DNA of 64,000 nucleotides from Lachnospiraceae bacterium. Lineage in GTDB: Bacteria > Bacillota > Clostridia > Lachnospirales > Lachnospiraceae. Below, piece by piece: positions 7,195 to 17,980 of this stretch. The notes under the pieces were generated by a model. The model searched no databases and had not been told where the DNA came from. It saw nothing but the letters and a program-made list of their open reading frames with translations. The position numbers and the translations under genes were made by a program. Position 1 is the first letter of the stretch. Every line of letters starts with the position of its first letter. Location of the stretch: contig QXWW01000017.1 of the NCBI GenBank assembly GCA_009911185.1, positions 16,416 through 80,415 on the forward strand, written 5' to 3'.

Positions 7195-8517
7195 ATGAGT
7201 AAACCGGTAGTTGCAATTGTAGGGCGCCCGAATGTAGGGAAATCCACCTTATTTAATGCATTGGCAGGAGAGCGTATTTCGATTGTGCAGGATACGCCCG
7301 GGGTGACAAGAGACAGAATTTATACGGACGTGGAATGGCTGAATATGGTGTTTACCCTGATTGATACTGGCGGCATAGAACCAGAGAGCAGCGACATTAT
7401 TCTGTCCCAGATGCGGGAACAGGCGCAGATTGCCATTGATACGGCGGACGTGATCATTTTTATTACAGACGTCAGGCAGGGGCTGGTCGACGCGGATTCA
7501 AAGGTTGCCGACATGCTGCGCCGTTCCCGGAAACCGGTAGTGCTGGTAGTAAATAAAGTGGACAGTTTTGACAAATTTCTGCCGGACGTGTATGAATTTT
7601 ACAATTTGGGGATTGGCGATCCGGTTCCGGTTTCGGCTGCTTCCAAGCTGGGGATTGGCGATATGTTGGACGAGGTGGCAAAACATTTCCCGGAAAATCT
7701 GGAAGAGGAATCGGAGGATGACAGGCCCAGAGTGGCGATTGTAGGGAAACCCAATGTAGGGAAATCTTCTCTGATTAATCGCTTGGTGGGAGAAGAACGC
7801 GTCATTGTATCAGACATTGCCGGAACGACCAGGGACGCGATTGATACGGAAATTATCTGGAATGGCAGGGAATATATCTTTATTGACACAGCAGGGCTTC
7901 GCCGTAAGAATAAGATTAAAGAGGAACTGGAACGGTTCAGTATTATCCGCGCTGTGACGGCTGTGGAGCGCGCGGACGTGGTGATAATTATGATTGACGC
8001 CACAGAGGGCGTTACGGAGCAGGATGCCAAGATTGCGGGCATCGCCCATGACAGAGGCAAGGGGATTATTATTGCGGTCAATAAATGGGATGCCATTGAA
8101 AAGGATGATAAGACGGTTTACCGGTATACAGAGCGGATTCGTGAGATTTTAAGTTTTATGCCGTATGCAGAAATTATGTTTATTTCTGCAAAGACCGGAC
8201 AGCGTACTCAGAAATTATTTGACAGGATTGATATTGTGCTGGAAAATAATGCCATGCGTGTGGCAACGGGCGTCCTCAATGAGATTATGTCAGAGGCAGT
8301 GGCTATGCAGCAGCCTCCTTCTGATAAAGGCAAACGTCTGAAGTTGTATTATATTACCCAGGTGGCAGTGAAACCACCCACCTTTGTGATTTTTGTCAAC
8401 GATAAGGAGCTGATGCATTTTTCTTATACCAGGTATCTGGAGAACCGCATCCGTGATGCATTTGGTTTCCAGGGAACGTCATTAAAGTTTGTTATACGGG
8501 AAAGGAAGGAGAAATGA
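7195..8517 (+). CDS. der: Ribosome biogenesis GTPase Der (EngA)
   Basis: 440 aa, normal length. Two tandem GTPase domains: the first P-loop is GRPNVGKS at residues 10-17, with DTGG near 57 and NKVD at 120-123; the second P-loop is GKPNVGKS at 184-191, with DTAG, then NKWD. A C-terminal KH-like domain follows. Der binds the 50S subunit and is essential for late large-subunit assembly. The start ATG has AGGAG upstream. It overlaps plsY by 4 bp (ATGA), so der, plsY and gpsA are translationally coupled. Confidence 0.97.
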   Translation: MSKPVVAIVGRPNVGKSTLFNALAGERISIVQDTPGVTRDRIYTDVEWLNMVFTLIDTGGIEPESSDIILSQMREQAQIAIDTADVIIFITDVRQGLVDADSKVADMLRRSRKPVVLVVNKVDSFDKFLPDVYEFYNLGIGDPVPVSAASKLGIGDMLDEVAKHFPENLEEESEDDRPRVAIVGKPNVGKSSLINRLVGEERVIVSDIAGTTRDAIDTEIIWNGREYIFIDTAGLRRKNKIKEELERFSIIRAVTAVERADVVIIMIDATEGVTEQDAKIAGIAHDRGKGIIIAVNKWDAIEKDDKTVYRYTERIREILSFMPYAEIMFISAKTGQRTQKLFDRIDIVLENNAMRVATGVLNEIMSEAVAMQQPPSDKGKRLKLYYITQVAVKPPTFVIFVNDKELMHFSYTRYLENRIRDAFGFQGTSLKFVIRERKEK

Positions 8518-9194
8518 CAATGATCGTAGCGCGGATAGTTTGTATTGCGATAGGTTATGTGCTGGGGATGTTCCAGACCGGGTATATTTATGGAAAGCTG
8601 CACAATATAGACATTCGGCAGCACGGCAGCGGCAATGCCGGGGCTACCAACACGTTGCGCACCCTGGGCTGGAAGGCAGGATTGCTTACCTTTGCCGGAG
8701 ATTTGGGAAAGGCGATGCTGGCAATGTTGATTAGCTGGCTTTTATTCCGGGATAAGTACTCGGACGGAGTAAAACTTTTGGAAATGTATGCCGGGTTCGG
8801 CGCTGTTTTGGGGCATAATTTTCCATTTTATCTGAAATTTAAAGGAGGTAAGGGAATTGCCTGTACGGCGGGATTTATTCTGGCATTTTATCCGCCGATG
8901 GCGCCTTTGTGCCTTCTTCTGTTTATTGTAATAGTAGCCGTTACCAGATATGTGTCCCTGGGTTCTATTCTGGTCATGCTCTGTTTCTGGATCCAATTGC
9001 TTATTTTTGGCCAGCTCGGACATTTGGGGGTAAATCCGGGACTTCTGCTGGAAACGTATGTGGTAGGGGCGCTGTTTTCTATTATGGGTATTTGGCGTCA
9101 CAGAGAGAATATAAAACGTCTCATTGCCGGCGAAGAGAATAAATTTTCCATGGGTAAATCATCGAAAACAGATAAGAAAGATGGAGGGAATTGA
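8514..9194 (+). CDS. plsY: Glycerol-3-phosphate acyltransferase PlsY
   Basis: 226 aa integral membrane protein with about five hydrophobic helices. It has the conserved PlsY loop GSGNAGATN (residues 38-46) and the second motif GGKGIA. It uses acyl-phosphate to acylate glycerol-3-phosphate, the first step of phospholipid synthesis. The start ATG at 8514 overlaps the end of der; a second ATG at 8520 is possible. The C-terminus is hydrophilic ([12 protein letters not shown]). gpsA, which makes its substrate, follows with a 1-bp overlap, a common Firmicute arrangement. Confidence 0.96.
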   Translation: MTMIVARIVCIAIGYVLGMFQTGYIYGKLHNIDIRQHGSGNAGATNTLRTLGWKAGLLTFAGDLGKAMLAMLISWLLFRDKYSDGVKLLEMYAGFGAVLGHNFPFYLKFKGGKGIACTAGFILAFYPPMAPLCLLLFIVIVAVTRYVSLGSILVMLCFWIQLLIFGQLGHLGVNPGLLLETYVVGALFSIMGIWRHRENIKRLIAGEENKFSMGKSSKTDKKDGGN

Positions 9195-10207
9195 TGGCTA
9201 AGGTAAGTATAATCGGGGCAGGAAGCTGGGGAACGGCGCTTGCCGTAGTTTTGAGTAATAACGGGCATGAGGTTACCATATGGTCTGCTATTGAAGAAGA
9301 GATTCAAATGCTGAAGGAAAAAAGAGAGCATGTAATGAAGCTTCCGGGGGTCAGGCTGGCAGAAGATATACAGATGACGGATAATCTTGCGCAGGCGGTT
9401 GCAGACAGAGAGCTTCTGGTTCTTGCAGTGCCTTCCGTATTTACCAGGAATACAGCCAAGAGTATGAGTAGTTTGGTGGCGAATCAGCAGTTGATTGTTA
9501 ATGTGGCGAAAGGAATTGAAGAAAAGACGCTGATGACGCTGACGGATATTATAGAAGAAGAGATTCCTCAGGCAAGGGTTGCGGTACTGTCAGGTCCCAG
9601 CCATGCGGAAGAGGTAGGCAAAGGACTTCCAACTACTTGTGTGGCAGGCGCAAAAACCAGGGAGGCGGCGGAGTATGTTCAGAATATTTTTATGAACGAT
9701 GTGTTCCGGGTTTATACTAGTCCGGATATGATTGGAATTGAATTGGGCGGAGCTTTGAAAAATGTGATTGCGCTGGCCGCCGGCATGGCGGATGGACTGG
9801 GTTATGGCGATAACACAAAAGCTGCCCTGATTACCAGAGGAATTACAGAGATCGGCAGGCTTGCGCTTGCGATGGGAGCAAAATATGAGACGCTGAGCGG
9901 CTTAACCGGGATTGGTGACCTGATTGTAACCTGCGCCAGTATACACAGCCGGAACCGTAAAGCGGGAATGCTGATTGGACAGGGAATGACCATGGAGGAA
10001 GCCACCAAAGAGGTGCATATGGTCGTGGAAGGCATCTATTCTGCGAAGGCTGCGATTGGCTTGTCTGAAAAATATCAGGTGCCAATGCCGATCATCGAGC
10101 AGGTTAATCAGGTTTTATTCTATGATAAGCCGGTAAAAGACGCCGTTCAGGAGCTAATGCTCCGAGACAAAAAAGCAGAACACGAAGAGATGTGGGCCTT
10201 GGCATGA
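9194..10207 (+). CDS. gpsA: Glycerol-3-phosphate dehydrogenase [NAD(P)+]
   Basis: 337 aa starting at ATG 9194, which shares one base with the plsY stop; GGAGG lies upstream. An N-terminal Rossmann motif GAGSWG (residues 8-13) binds NAD(P)H, and the C-terminal catalytic domain has GALKNVIALAAG and the LTGIGDLIVTC block typical of GpsA. It reduces dihydroxyacetone phosphate to sn-glycerol-3-phosphate for PlsY. The stop codon lies inside the first copy of a 53-bp repeat. Confidence 0.97.
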   Translation: MAKVSIIGAGSWGTALAVVLSNNGHEVTIWSAIEEEIQMLKEKREHVMKLPGVRLAEDIQMTDNLAQAVADRELLVLAVPSVFTRNTAKSMSSLVANQQLIVNVAKGIEEKTLMTLTDIIEEEIPQARVAVLSGPSHAEEVGKGLPTTCVAGAKTREAAEYVQNIFMNDVFRVYTSPDMIGIELGGALKNVIALAAGMADGLGYGDNTKAALITRGITEIGRLALAMGAKYETLSGLTGIGDLIVTCASIHSRNRKAGMLIGQGMTMEEATKEVHMVVEGIYSAKAAIGLSEKYQVPMPIIEQVNQVLFYDKPVKDAVQELMLRDKKAEHEEMWALA

Positions 10208-10321
10208 GGAGGGACCCGCGAAGCGGGAGGAGACCTGATGCCGTTTGCCGGAGCCAAAAAAGTAGCTGCATGAGGAGGGACCCGCGAAGCGGGAGGAGAC
10301 CTGATACCGTTTGCCGGAGCC
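10203..10321 (+). repeat. Tandem pair of 53-bp palindromic repeats
   Basis: Copies at 10203-10255 and 10269-10321 differ at a single base (GATGCC versus GATACC), with a 66-bp period. Each contains the hairpin CCCGC-GAA-GCGGG and ends in TTTGCCGGAGCC. The first copy overlaps the gpsA stop codon. The near-identity implies recent duplication. They may act as mRNA-stabilising hairpins or be a REP-like element. Confidence 0.85.
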
Positions 10322-10355
10322 GAAAACAAATTAAACAGGCAGTAAGGAGATATTA

Positions 10356-11129
10356 ATGCTGGAAACTGGATATGTGCTGGCGCAGCGTTATGAGATTCGA
10401 AAGAAACTTGGACAGGGAGGAAGCGCTCTGGTATATCTTGCCTATGACAGGGTTAGTGAAAGGAACCGCGCATTGAAGGAGGTATCAGCTTCTGGTAACA
10501 GGCAGATGCAGAATATAGTCCGGCGGGAAGCGGAATTTATATGTAATCTGAATTATCCGTATTTTCCAGAAATATTCGAGACTTTGGCAACGCGGCAGGC
10601 CAATTATATTGTTATGGAGTATCTGGAAGGGGAAACGCTGGCAAACCGTTTGCAGCGTCTGGGTCCCCAGCCCTGGCAGGAGGTGCGCCGCTGGGGAAAG
10701 GATTTGTGCCTGATGCTGGATTATCTGCACCGTTGTACGCCGGCAGTGATTTATCAGGATATGAAGCCGGATAATATTATGTTGCAGCCGCAGGGCAATC
10801 TGCGTTTGATAGATTTTGGGGCAGTGTTAAAAATACAGGAACAGGAAGGCGGACTGCGTCTGGGAACCAGAGGCTATGCGGCGCCGGAACAGTTTGACGG
10901 CGAAAAAAGCGTAGATGCAAGGACCGACATTTATGGTTTGGGTAAGACGCTTTCTCAGCTTCTTACTGGAGAAAGTCCAGGCGGGTATGCAGACAAAGGC
11001 GTGCGGAAGCGGAACATAAAGAGGTATCCCCGGAAAATGGAGAGAATTATTTGGAAGTGTATCAGAGAAAATCCAAAAGACAGATATCAGAACTGTCAGG
11101 AATTGCGAAAAGCTTTGTGCGGGATTTGA
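10356..11129 (+). CDS. Hanks-type serine/threonine protein kinase, soluble
   Basis: 257 aa, kinase domain only. Glycine-rich loop GQGGSALV (19-26), ATP lysine K41 (RALKE), catalytic loop YQDMKPDNIM with D135, K137 and N140 (the usual HRD is YQD), DFG at 153-155 and APE at 176-178. The C-lobe ends with DRYQNCQELRKAL. It lacks the transmembrane helix and PASTA repeats of PrkC/PknB, so it should be cytoplasmic. RD-type regulation is lost, because the residue before the catalytic Asp is Gln. Substrates unknown. The start ATG at 10356 follows AAGGAG. Confidence 0.9.
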   Translation: MLETGYVLAQRYEIRKKLGQGGSALVYLAYDRVSERNRALKEVSASGNRQMQNIVRREAEFICNLNYPYFPEIFETLATRQANYIVMEYLEGETLANRLQRLGPQPWQEVRRWGKDLCLMLDYLHRCTPAVIYQDMKPDNIMLQPQGNLRLIDFGAVLKIQEQEGGLRLGTRGYAAPEQFDGEKSVDARTDIYGLGKTLSQLLTGESPGGYADKGVRKRNIKRYPRKMERIIWKCIRENPKDRYQNCQELRKALCGI

Positions 11130-11154
11130 TACAATCGTTTTTATATGATATAAT
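11126..11154 (+). promoter_or_regulatory. Predicted sigma-A promoter of the topoisomerase operon
   Basis: TTGATA (11126-11131), a 17-nt spacer and perfect TATAAT (11149-11154), starting at the stop codon of the kinase gene. Confidence 0.7.
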
Positions 11155-11180
11155 TTGACAGAACGAAAGGAAGACAAAAA

Positions 11181-13103
11181 ATGGCAGAGAATCAGGAATA
11201 CAGTGCGGGAAATATCACGGTACTGGAGGGGTTGGAAGCCGTAAGAAAAAGGCCGGGAATGTATATTGGGAGCGTATCCCGTAAAGGCCTGAATCACTTG
11301 ATATATGAAATTGTAGATAATTCTGTGGACGAACATCTGGCAGGCTTTTGTGATACCATAAAAGTCACTTTGGAACAAAACGGTTCCTGTACGGTGGAGG
11401 ATAATGGAAGAGGTATCCCGGTGGGGATGCATGAAAAAGGAGTATCTGCGGCACGTCTGGTATTTACCACACTTCATGCCGGAGGAAAATTTGACAACGA
11501 CGCCTATAAGACCAGCGGAGGCCTGCACGGGGTAGGTTCTTCTGTAGTGAACGCGTTGTCTGAATGGCTGGATCTGGAGGTTTATCTGGAAGGAAAAGTA
11601 CATCATGACCGTTACGAGCGGGGCACTCCTGTGGTGGAACTGGAAAAGGGGCTGCTTCCGGTGACGGGAAAGACGCATAAAAGCGGAACAAAAATTAATT
11701 TTCTGCCGGATTCGGAAATTTTTGAAAAAACCCGGTTTAAGGAAGAAGACGTTAAGAGCCGTCTTCATGAAACGGCATACTTAAATCCAAAACTCACGAT
11801 TATTTATGAAGATAAGCGGGGAGAAGAGACAGAGCATGTTGAATTTCATGAGGAGGAAGGCATTATCGGTTTTGTGAAGGATTTGAATAAGAAGGCGGAG
11901 ACTGTCCACGACGTAGTATATTTTCAGGGGGAAAATGAAGGTATTAATGTGGAGGCTGCTTTCCAGTATACCAATGAGTTTCACGAAAATGTGCTGGGAT
12001 TCTGCAATAATATTTATAATGCAGAGGGAGGGACGCATCTTACGGGTTTTAAGACGGTCTTTACCACTGTGATAAATAATTATGCCAGGGAATTAGGGAT
12101 ATTAAAAGAAAAGGATTCTAATTTTACGGGCGCGGATGTCCGCAACGGCCTTACAGCCATTATATCTGTGAAACATCCGCAGCCGCGGTTTGAGGGTCAG
12201 ACCAAGACGAAACTGGATAATCAGGATGCGGCGCGGGTTACCAGCAAGGTTACTGGAGAGGAAATTCAGTTGTATTTTGATAAGAATCTGGATAATCTCA
12301 AAAAAGTGATTGCCTGTGCAGAAAAAGCGGCTAAGATACGTAAGACGGAAGAGAAAGCCAGGACAAATCTTCTGACGAAACAAAAATTTTCATTTGATTC
12401 GAATGGAAAACTGGCAAATTGTGAGAGCAGGGACGCTTCTAAATGTGAGATATTTATTGTGGAGGGAGATTCGGCAGGAGGTTCCGCCAAGACGGCGAGG
12501 GACCGGAATTATCAGGCGATTCTGCCTATTCGGGGGAAGATTTTGAATGTGGAAAAAGCCAGTATTGATAAAGTGCTTGCGAATGTAGAGATTAAAACAA
12601 TGATCAATGCGTTTGGATGTGGTTTTTCCGAAGGATACGGAAATGATTTTGACATTTCTAAATTAAGATATGATAAAATAATTATTATGGCGGATGCGGA
12701 TGTGGACGGCGCCCATATTTCTACATTGCTGTTGACGCTGTTTTACCGGTTTATGCCGGAGTTAATTTTTGAAGGGCATATTTATATCGCAATGCCTCCG
12801 TTGTATAAAGCGGTACCCATAAGAGGAGAGGAAGAATACCTGTACGATGACCTTGCGTTAAAGAAATACAGGAAAAGCCATAAGGGAAGCTTTACGCTGC
12901 AGCGATATAAGGGGCTGGGTGAAATGGATGCAGACCAGCTTTGGGAGACGACGCTGAATCCGGAAACACGTATTTTAAAACAAGTGGAAATTGAGGATGC
13001 CAGGATGGCCTCAGACGTGACGGAGATGCTGATGGGCACAGAAGTGCCACCCAGGAGAGTGTTTATTCATGAACACGCCCATGACGCAGAGTTAGATATA
13101 TAA
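11181..13103 (+). CDS. parE: Type IIA topoisomerase subunit B (ParE-like, GyrB family)
   Basis: 640 aa. The N-terminal GHKL ATPase has EIVDNSVDE, DNGRGIPVG and the GGLHGVGSSVVNALS loop. The TOPRIM domain has EGDSAGGSA from E428 and the metal triad D505-A-D507-V-D509. The C-terminus carries QRYKGLGEMD and ends soon after. ATP hydrolysis drives strand passage together with the A subunit downstream. The pair is not next to dnaA or recF, and its partner has no GyrA box, which favours topoisomerase IV (ParE) over gyrase. A second gyrase cannot be excluded from sequence alone. Confidence 0.88.
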   Translation: MAENQEYSAGNITVLEGLEAVRKRPGMYIGSVSRKGLNHLIYEIVDNSVDEHLAGFCDTIKVTLEQNGSCTVEDNGRGIPVGMHEKGVSAARLVFTTLHAGGKFDNDAYKTSGGLHGVGSSVVNALSEWLDLEVYLEGKVHHDRYERGTPVVELEKGLLPVTGKTHKSGTKINFLPDSEIFEKTRFKEEDVKSRLHETAYLNPKLTIIYEDKRGEETEHVEFHEEEGIIGFVKDLNKKAETVHDVVYFQGENEGINVEAAFQYTNEFHENVLGFCNNIYNAEGGTHLTGFKTVFTTVINNYARELGILKEKDSNFTGADVRNGLTAIISVKHPQPRFEGQTKTKLDNQDAARVTSKVTGEEIQLYFDKNLDNLKKVIACAEKAAKIRKTEEKARTNLLTKQKFSFDSNGKLANCESRDASKCEIFIVEGDSAGGSAKTARDRNYQAILPIRGKILNVEKASIDKVLANVEIKTMINAFGCGFSEGYGNDFDISKLRYDKIIIMADADVDGAHISTLLLTLFYRFMPELIFEGHIYIAMPPLYKAVPIRGEEEYLYDDLALKKYRKSHKGSFTLQRYKGLGEMDADQLWETTLNPETRILKQVEIEDARMASDVTEMLMGTEVPPRRVFIHEHAHDAELDI

Positions 13104-13148
13104 GCTGGACAGTAAGTGAGACAGAATGTTTGCAGAAAGGAATGTATC

Positions 13149-15389
13149 ATGCAGCAGAAGGAACAGATCATCCGGACAGAGTATTCTGAAGTGATGCAGA
13201 AATCATACATTGACTACGCCATGAGTGTTATTATCGCCAGGGCCTTGCCAGACGTCCGTGATGGGCTAAAACCGGTGCAGCGCAGGACGCTTTACGACAT
13301 GCACGAGCTGGGAATCCGTCATGACAGACCCTACCGGAAATGCGCCCGTATCGTAGGAGATACTATGGGTAAATATCATCCCCATGGAGACAGTTCTATC
13401 TATGAAGCGCTGGTGGTTATGGCGCAGGATTTTAAAAAGGGGCTGCCTTTGGTAGACGGACATGGCAACTTCGGTTCCATTGAAGGCGACGGTGCGGCGG
13501 CAATGCGTTATACGGAAGCGCGTCTTGAAAAGATTACCCAGGAGGCGTATCTTGCAGACTTAGACAAGGATGTGGTGGATTTTGTTCCCAATTTTGATGA
13601 GACGGAAAAGGAGCCGTTGGTGCTTCCGGTAAAAGTGCCCAATCTTCTGATCAATGGCGCGGAGGGAATTGCAGTGGGGATGGCAACCAGCATTCCGCCT
13701 CATAATTTTTCTGAGGTTATTGAAGGCGTCAAGGCATATATGAAGAATCCGGATATCACTACCAGAGAATTGATGCAATGCATTCAGGGACCTGATTTTC
13801 CTACCGGGGGAATTGTGGTAAATAAGGATGAACTTTTGAATATTTATGAGACTGGAAGCGGAAAGATTAAGATCCGCGGCAAGGTGGAAATAGAACAGGC
13901 AAAAGGCGGCAGACAGCGGCTGGTAATTACGGAAATTCCTTATACCATGGTAGGAGCTAATATCGGGAAATTTCTGATGGATGTGGTAAATCTTGTGGAG
14001 ACCAAGAAGACAGGAGATATCGTGGATATATCCAATCAGTCTTCCAAAGAGGGAATCCGCATTGTGTTGGATTTGAAAAAGGGGGCGGATACAGAGAATC
14101 TTTGTAATATGCTCTATAAGAAAACGCGGCTGGAGGATACATTCGGGGTAAATATGCTGGCCGTGGCGGACGGCAGGCCGGAGACCATGGGGCTTGTTCC
14201 TGTTTTAAAACATCATGTAAATTTTCAGTATGAGCTTGCAACCAGAAAATATAAAACGCTGCTTGCCAAAGAGCTGGATAAGAAAGAAATCCAGGAAGGG
14301 CTGATTCGGGCATGTGATGTGATTGACCTGATCATAGAAATTCTGCGGGGGGCTAAAAATATTAAGGATGCTAAAGACTGCCTGATGAATGGCAATACAG
14401 AGAAAATTAAATTCCGGTATAAAGGCTCTGTGGCGGATGCCAGACAGCTCCATTTTACAGAACGGCAGGCGACGGCAATTTTAGAGATGCGTTTATATAA
14501 GCTTATTGGCCTGGAGATCGAGGCGCTCATGAAAGAACATGAGGCAACGCTTTCCAATATCGCAAAGTATGAAGAAATTTTGGGAAGCCGCAGCGCAATG
14601 GCGAAAGTGATTGTAAAAGAACTTACAAAGTTCCAGAAAGAATACGGCCAGCCAAGAAAGACGCGGATTGAGAATGTAGCAGAGGCTGTCTATCAGGAGA
14701 AGAAAATAGAAGAGATGCCTGTGGTGCTTTTGATGGATCGTTTTGGCTATGCCAGGACAATCGACATATCGGCTTATGAGCGCAACCGCGAGGCGGCGCT
14801 CAGTGAGAATAAATATGTGATTCCATGTAGAAATACGGATAAGCTCTGCATATTTACAGATAAGGGGCAGCTTCATACCGTGAAGATTTTGGAGCTGCCG
14901 TATGGAAAATTCAGGGATAAGGGGACTCCGCTTGATAATGTCAGTAAGTATGACAGCAGTGAGGAGAACATTCTATATATTAATTGTATGGATGGTCTGC
15001 GGGGGAAAAAACTTTTGTTTGTCAACAGCCAGGGAATGATGAAAGTAGTGGAGGGCGATGAATTTGATGTTTCCAAACGTACCACAGCAGCGACCAGGCT
15101 GAATGAGGCGGAGACGGTGCTTGCAATAGAGATGCTGGCGGAGACAGAGGCAGAGACGGTTGTGATGCAGACAGAGAAAAATATGTTTTTACGTTTTTTT
15201 GCATCAGATGTTCCGCAAAAAAAGAAGGGCGCCATAGGCGTACGGGGAATGAAAATAGATTCACGGGATAAGCTGAAGGCAGTATTTCTTTTGGGAGAAG
15301 AAGAAAAAACCATTGAAGAAAAAGATAAGCGGATTATGCTGCACAGGCTGAGAATCGCGTACCGTGACGGCAAGGGCGTTAAGAAATAG
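13149..15389 (+). CDS. parC: Type IIA topoisomerase subunit A (ParC-like, GyrA family)
   Basis: 746 aa from the ATG at 13149 (AAAGGA upstream); an in-frame start at 13116 has no ribosome binding site. The N-terminal breakage-reunion domain has the active-site tyrosine Y121 in MRYTEARL and the conserved [14 protein letters not shown]. The quinolone-determining region begins HPHGDSS. The C-terminal domain is short, and the QRRGGKG GyrA box expected near AYERN is missing, so DNA wrapping is probably weak and decatenation (topoisomerase IV) is the likely role. It forms an operon with the upstream B subunit. Confidence 0.88.
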   Translation: MQQKEQIIRTEYSEVMQKSYIDYAMSVIIARALPDVRDGLKPVQRRTLYDMHELGIRHDRPYRKCARIVGDTMGKYHPHGDSSIYEALVVMAQDFKKGLPLVDGHGNFGSIEGDGAAAMRYTEARLEKITQEAYLADLDKDVVDFVPNFDETEKEPLVLPVKVPNLLINGAEGIAVGMATSIPPHNFSEVIEGVKAYMKNPDITTRELMQCIQGPDFPTGGIVVNKDELLNIYETGSGKIKIRGKVEIEQAKGGRQRLVITEIPYTMVGANIGKFLMDVVNLVETKKTGDIVDISNQSSKEGIRIVLDLKKGADTENLCNMLYKKTRLEDTFGVNMLAVADGRPETMGLVPVLKHHVNFQYELATRKYKTLLAKELDKKEIQEGLIRACDVIDLIIEILRGAKNIKDAKDCLMNGNTEKIKFRYKGSVADARQLHFTERQATAILEMRLYKLIGLEIEALMKEHEATLSNIAKYEEILGSRSAMAKVIVKELTKFQKEYGQPRKTRIENVAEAVYQEKKIEEMPVVLLMDRFGYARTIDISAYERNREAALSENKYVIPCRNTDKLCIFTDKGQLHTVKILELPYGKFRDKGTPLDNVSKYDSSEENILYINCMDGLRGKKLLFVNSQGMMKVVEGDEFDVSKRTTAATRLNEAETVLAIEMLAETEAETVVMQTEKNMFLRFFASDVPQKKKGAIGVRGMKIDSRDKLKAVFLLGEEEKTIEEKDKRIMLHRLRIAYRDGKGVKK

Positions 15390-15418
15390 AAGAGGACAGC
15401 AGGAAATAGGAGGAACAT

Positions 15419-17968
15419 ATGAAGGATAAGAAGATTATAGCTTTTTTAAGAAACAGTCTGATTGTGGTGATTTTTGTCTGTATCCTGGTGTTTTCTGTCA
15501 TGACTGCGCTTATGGCGCGCTGGACGCAGCAGGCAGTCAGGGATATCAGCAATGTTTATATGGAGGAGATGAGCGTACAGCTTCAGCAGAAGTTCAGTTC
15601 CATCATAGAGCTTCGTCTTCAGCAGGTGTCTGGAGTTATTATGACAAATCCACCTGAGGAAAGCAGGTATGAGCCCGTTTTTCTGGAAGATCTGCGAAAG
15701 AGGGCGGAGGTGCGGAATTTTTCCTATTTGGGATTTCTGACAGAAGAAGGGGAGTTGGTAGATGTTTATGGATGCGAGCTTCAGTTAGAGAACAGTGAAA
15801 ATGTGAAAATGTCACTGGCTGAAACGGGAGATTGTGTTTCCCAGGGGTGGAACGAGAAGCATGAGAAAATTTTAGTGCTGGCGGAGAGCGCGGCATACAA
15901 GCTGGCGGACGGGAGCAGGAGCATCGCATTGGTGGCGGGGCTGCCAATGGAATACCTGAATGAAGTGTTGTTTTCTGACGAGAAAAACGATCAGGTGTAT
16001 ACGCACGTGATAGATTTGCAGGGAAATTTTGTGATTCGAAACGGCGGCATTTATCAGGAGAATTATTTCCAGCGGATGTGGGACGCTTATGGCGAAGAGG
16101 AGAAGAACCATATTGAGAAACATGTCCAGGGACTGCAGACTGCCATGAAACAGGGGCGGAACTATTCTATGAGAGTTTATAGCGAAGGGGAGAAGAAAAC
16201 GGTTTACTGTGTCCCGCTTCCTGGAAACGCTTTTTGGTATCTGGTCACGACTATACCGGAGGGAAAGATAGATATCTTTGTCACAAGGCTGGACGCCATG
16301 CGGCTGGGAATCATGATGGGTTCCATGGCTATGATTCTTATCACCATGGGCAGCATTTTTATTTTGTATCTGCGCTGGTCGAAACAGCAGATTACGGAAT
16401 TGGAGAAAGCCCGGAAAGAGGCGGTGATGGCAAATGCGGCCAAGAGTGAATTTCTGGCAAGTATGAGCCACGATATCCGCACACCCATGAATGCCATTGT
16501 GGGAATGACGGAAATAGCTTTAAAGAATATTCAGAGTGAAGAACGCGTCGCAGATTGTCTGCACAAAGTGAAGCTTTCCAGTAAGCATCTGCTGGGACTG
16601 ATTAACGACGTACTGGACATGTCAAAAATAGAGAGCGGAAAGATGGCCTTGAATATCGAGGTTATGTCTTTGCAGGAAGTCATGAACGATATAGTTAATA
16701 TTATCCAGCCCCAGATAAAGGCGCAGAACCAGCATTTTGACATTTTTATTGAACGTATTTTGTGTGAAGATATATATTGTGACGGCGTGCGTCTGAATCA
16801 GGTTTTGCTGAATCTCCTGTCCAATGCGGTTAAATACACGCCGGAAGGAGGCAGGATTAATATTCATCTCTGCCAGGAACCGTCTCCCAAGGGAGAAGAG
16901 TACATAAGGACCAGTTTTGTAGTGGCGGATAACGGAATGGGAATGTCGGAAGAATTTCAGCAGAAAATATGGGAAACTTTTTCAAGAGAGCAGAACGAGC
17001 AGGTGAACCGTATCGTAGGCACAGGACTGGGCACGGCAATAATAAAGAGCATTGTAACGCTTATGGGCGGGACGATTTCTGTGGAAAGCAAACTGGGAAA
17101 AGGAAGTCGTTTTACAGTAATTCTGGATTTGAAAAAAGCGGATCCGGATGCAGAACATATGAAACTTCCGGAGTGGAGTGTCCTTGTAGTGGATGATAAC
17201 GAACAGCTTTGCCTTACGGCAGCGGCCAATTTGGAAGAGCTTGGAGTTCATGCAGAATGGATTCAAAGTGGAAAGGATGCTGTTGATCTTATTGAAGAAC
17301 GCCATAAAGAAGGAAGGGATTTTGATTTTGTCCTGATTGATTGGAGAATGCCCGATATGGACGGTATGGAAACGATTCTTGAGATCAGGAGAAGGGTTCT
17401 CAAGAGGATTCCGCTGTTTTTAATTTCTGCATACGATTGGAGCGATATTGAAAAAGATGCCGATGAGCTGGACATTGAGGGCTTTATTTCCAAACCGCTG
17501 TTTAAATCGACCTTATATGTTTGTCTGAAAAAGTATATGGAAGGGGAAGAGGGTGCTGACAGCGATCAGGAAAGCCAGGAAATAGATTTTACAGGAAAGA
17601 AGGTTCTTCTTGCTGAGGATATTGACTTAAACTGGGAAATAGCCAATGAAATTCTTTCCGCCACAGGAATGGAACTGGATCATGCATGTAATGGAAAGGA
17701 ATGCCTGGAGATGTTCGAAGCTTCCGAGCCAGGTTATTATGCCGCGGTTCTCATGGATATTCGTATGCCGGTGATGAACGGCTATGAAGCTACGCAGGCG
17801 ATACGCGAGCTGAAACGTAAGGACAGCGTCCTTCCAATTATAGCAATGACTGCGGATGCGTTTTCGGATGACGCCCAAAGGTGTCTGGAGATTGGTATGA
17901 ACGCCCATATTCCGAAACCGTTGGACATCAAGCAGTGTATGACAGTGCTGCAGAAATTTTTAAAATAA
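15419..17968 (+). CDS. Hybrid sensor histidine kinase with two receiver domains
   Basis: 849 aa. A membrane helix at about 10-32, an extracytoplasmic sensor (about 33-295, Cache-like in size), a second helix at about 298-320, then HisKA with the phospho-accepting H351 (MSHDIRTPMN), HATPase (NLLSNAVKYTPEGG, DNGMGM, GTGLGTAI), receiver 1 with D641 (LIDWRMPDMDG) and receiver 2 with D780 (LMDIRMPVMNG) ending in KPLD. The usual GLGLAI is GTGLGTAI here. It lies 29 bp after parC and 12 bp before nadB, an odd operon setting. Signal unknown; the stand-alone HPt protein at 27.1 kb could be a partner. Confidence 0.92.
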   Translation: MKDKKIIAFLRNSLIVVIFVCILVFSVMTALMARWTQQAVRDISNVYMEEMSVQLQQKFSSIIELRLQQVSGVIMTNPPEESRYEPVFLEDLRKRAEVRNFSYLGFLTEEGELVDVYGCELQLENSENVKMSLAETGDCVSQGWNEKHEKILVLAESAAYKLADGSRSIALVAGLPMEYLNEVLFSDEKNDQVYTHVIDLQGNFVIRNGGIYQENYFQRMWDAYGEEEKNHIEKHVQGLQTAMKQGRNYSMRVYSEGEKKTVYCVPLPGNAFWYLVTTIPEGKIDIFVTRLDAMRLGIMMGSMAMILITMGSIFILYLRWSKQQITELEKARKEAVMANAAKSEFLASMSHDIRTPMNAIVGMTEIALKNIQSEERVADCLHKVKLSSKHLLGLINDVLDMSKIESGKMALNIEVMSLQEVMNDIVNIIQPQIKAQNQHFDIFIERILCEDIYCDGVRLNQVLLNLLSNAVKYTPEGGRINIHLCQEPSPKGEEYIRTSFVVADNGMGMSEEFQQKIWETFSREQNEQVNRIVGTGLGTAIIKSIVTLMGGTISVESKLGKGSRFTVILDLKKADPDAEHMKLPEWSVLVVDDNEQLCLTAAANLEELGVHAEWIQSGKDAVDLIEERHKEGRDFDFVLIDWRMPDMDGMETILEIRRRVLKRIPLFLISAYDWSDIEKDADELDIEGFISKPLFKSTLYVCLKKYMEGEEGADSDQESQEIDFTGKKVLLAEDIDLNWEIANEILSATGMELDHACNGKECLEMFEASEPGYYAAVLMDIRMPVMNGYEATQAIRELKRKDSVLPIIAMTADAFSDDAQRCLEIGMNAHIPKPLDIKQCMTVLQKFLK

Positions 17969-17980
17969 CAGGGAGGCACC

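Noticed and set aside
11181..15389. Replication origin region, because of GyrB/GyrA-like genes
   Set aside because: No dnaA, dnaN, recF or DnaA-box cluster nearby, and the A subunit lacks a GyrA box.
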